Shown one piece after another: positions 5,135 through 6,334 of a stretch of DNA of 6,334 nt. Positions within the stretch are counted from its first letter, which is position 1; the number at the start of each line of letters is the position of its first letter. The notes beneath the pieces are model-generated. The model did no database searches and was not told the origin of the DNA. It saw only the letters and a program-made list of their open reading frames with translations. A program made the position numbers and the translations under genes. Source of the stretch: Azohydromonas lata NBRC 102462 (lineage in GTDB: Bacteria; Pseudomonadota; Gammaproteobacteria; Burkholderiales; Burkholderiaceae_C); assembly GCA_945878385.1 (NCBI GenBank), contig CAMCTE010000160.1, positions 1 to 6,334 on the forward strand, written 5' to 3'.

Positions 5135-6318
5135 TAGCGCGCCACGGTGCGAAATCCAGCCGGCACATCGGTGCGCTCGGGCAGGAAGAAATTGCGGTAA
5201 CTGGGGCTGACCATCAAGGCATCGGTGAACACGCTGGCCCCACGCAACACACGGTGCGTGCCGAACCAGGGCTCGGAGTAGTCTCGGTAGGGGTGTGGCG
5301 TGAAGCCGGGATAGGGCTCGAAGGTGGACGCCGTCCATTCCCACACGCGGCCCCACTGGAACCCAGGCTGCGTGCGTGCCGCACATTCCCATTGCGCCTC
5401 AGTGGGCAGGGCGCGGCCCGCCCATTCACACCAGGCCTGTGCGTCGTGCGCATTGAGCCAACAGGCCGGTTCATGCGGGTTCAGGGCTTGCCATTGGCCA
5501 AAGCGCTTGAGCAACCACTGCCCCCCCTCACACCTCAGCGCCGCCGGCAACGCCCGCCCGGTTTCTGTCGCAAAGGCCAGGTACTCGCCCCAACACACCG
5601 GGCGGTCATCAATCTCAAAGGGCTCCAGGCTCACTTCATGCGCCTGGCATTCGTTGTCGAAAGCGAAACCGCTTCCGTCACCACGGTGCCCCACCACGCA
5701 ATGCTGCGCAGCCAACTTCAAAGCGGTGCGCACCGGCGGGCGCCCCGCCGCGTGGGCAGGCTCTGCCGCCAGGGCATGCCCACTCACCCAAGCCGGGGGC
5801 ATCGGCAGGCCCAAGGCCTGCGCCATGTACAGCGCCGCCTCGCTGTGCATGGCCTCATGCACCAGCACCAGTTGCCAAAAGTAAAGATCATCACCCCGTT
5901 CGCAGGCCCGCCGCAGTTCGCGCAGCGTTTCGTCCAGGCTGCGCGCCAGTTCAGCCTTAACCTCAGCCTGTTCGGGAAGCACCAATGCCCAGCGCGTGGC
6001 ATGCGCCACGGTGCTGGAGTTGAACCAATCGTCCGACCCCAACAACACCGGGGGCAACCGCTCATGATCCGGTTCACATCGCACCCCCAGTGCACGCTGC
6101 CGGTTGCGCCCAATCCACCAGGCCTGGAACCAAGCCACATGCCCCCACTCCCACAGCGGCAGGTTCAGCGTGGGATCCTGCGGCACGCGCAGGTCGGGCA
6201 GGGCCGCACACCAGGCCTCCATCAGGCCCAGGGTGCGGGCCCGGATGCGCAACAGCGCCTGTTCCAGCGCAACGGCGGTTTGTGGAAATCCGCTCATCTC
6301 AAGATATAACCGTTCCAT
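5134..6318 (-). CDS. senA: SenA-type selenoneine synthase (EgtB/SUMF1-family non-haem iron enzyme)
   Basis: The 394-residue cytosolic protein has the EgtB layout. An N-terminal DinB-like helical domain (about 15-165) supplies the iron ligands His60 (WEWGHVAWF) and His154/His158 (HEAMHSE). A C-terminal FGE-sulfatase domain follows (about 205-394) with GFAFDNE (217-223), RALPTEAQWE (302-311), RVWEWTASTFEPYPGF (324-339), RVLRGAS (356-362) and YRNFFLPERTD ... AGFRT (374-391). Such enzymes use Fe(II) and O2 to join sulfur or selenium to hercynine. Canonical EgtB has HEQQHQE, its second Gln contacting hercynine; here Met157 replaces it. That change, the PWFGTHRVLRGAS stretch and the selenate-type transporter nearby favour SenA, which couples hercynine to a selenosugar, over EgtB. 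Ergothioneine synthesis remains possible. The start is uncertain: ATG at 6318 or ATG at 6297 (residue 8), neither with a good ribosome site. It converges on egtD, stops 60 bp apart. Confidence 0.72.
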   Translation of the reverse strand: MERLYLEMSGFPQTAVALEQALLRIRARTLGLMEAWCAALPDLRVPQDPTLNLPLWEWGHVAWFQAWWIGRNRQRALGVRCEPDHERLPPVLLGSDDWFNSSTVAHATRWALVLPEQAEVKAELARSLDETLRELRRACERGDDLYFWQLVLVHEAMHSEAALYMAQALGLPMPPAWVSGHALAAEPAHAAGRPPVRTALKLAAQHCVVGHRGDGSGFAFDNECQAHEVSLEPFEIDDRPVCWGEYLAFATETGRALPAALRCEGGQWLLKRFGQWQALNPHEPACWLNAHDAQAWCEWAGRALPTEAQWECAARTQPGFQWGRVWEWTASTFEPYPGFTPHPYRDYSEPWFGTHRVLRGASVFTDALMVSPSYRNFFLPERTDVPAGFRTVAR

Positions 6319-6334
6319 GAATACAAGACCGGCC

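Noticed and set aside
5071..5136. Selenocysteine read-through at the egtD TGA, prompted by the selenium context
   Set aside because: The EgtD product is complete at the TGA (family-typical C-terminus FAVFWAQAR), and the hairpin downstream is better explained as a convergent-gene structure; there is no homology beyond the stop.
5098..6309. Plus-strand open frame of 403 codons opposite the SenA-like gene
   Set aside because: It lies wholly antisense to a well-supported enzyme, its translation is low in hydrophobic core residues and resembles no family. It is a GC-driven open frame.
6303..6330. Possible promoter (TTGTAT ... TATATC) at the start of the SenA-like gene
   Set aside because: The spacing between the boxes is only about 12 bp and the -10-like box lies inside the coding sequence from the first ATG.

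Overview
The window is dense, GC-rich bacterial DNA with genes packed back to back. Codon use strongly favours G or C at third positions. Together with the protein sequences, this suggests a betaproteobacterium, probably Burkholderiales of the Comamonadaceae type; that placement is an inference, with no rRNA or marker gene here to confirm it.

Layout, left to right. (1) The N-terminal part of a CoxG-type SRPBCC protein (minus strand) runs off the left edge. (2) A four-gene ABC transporter operon follows on the minus strand. In transcription order it is a periplasmic binding protein, an ATPase, permease 1 and permease 2, with intergenic gaps of 11, 10 and about 40 bp. The general family is phosphonate/phosphite (PhnCDE), but the binding protein looks like the clade that protein-family resources label 'putative selenate ABC transporter substrate-binding protein'. 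A 3 x 15-bp tandem repeat between the two permease genes forms a possible 15-codon mini-ORF joined to both by ATGA overlaps. (3) A 60-bp divergent gap separates the transporter from egtD (plus strand), the histidine trimethyltransferase that makes hercynine. (4) Converging on egtD from the right is an EgtB-family non-haem iron enzyme (minus strand). It departs from canonical EgtB at the iron/substrate motif (HEAMHSE rather than HEQQHQE) and is best read as SenA, selenoneine synthase.

Working model: the transporter imports a selenium oxyanion, EgtD makes hercynine, and SenA joins hercynine to a selenium donor (a selenosugar in the known pathway) on the way to selenoneine. The two other known pathway genes, senB (selenosugar synthase) and senC (SelD-like selenophosphate synthetase), are not in the window. 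If the model is right they probably lie just beyond the right edge or elsewhere in the genome. The rival reading is a phosphonate or phosphite transporter that happens to sit beside ergothioneine genes. No C-P lyase, phosphonatase or phosphite dehydrogenase gene is visible to support it.

No tRNA, rRNA, CRISPR array, insertion sequence or other mobile element was seen, and no gene-free stretch exceeds about 60 bp.
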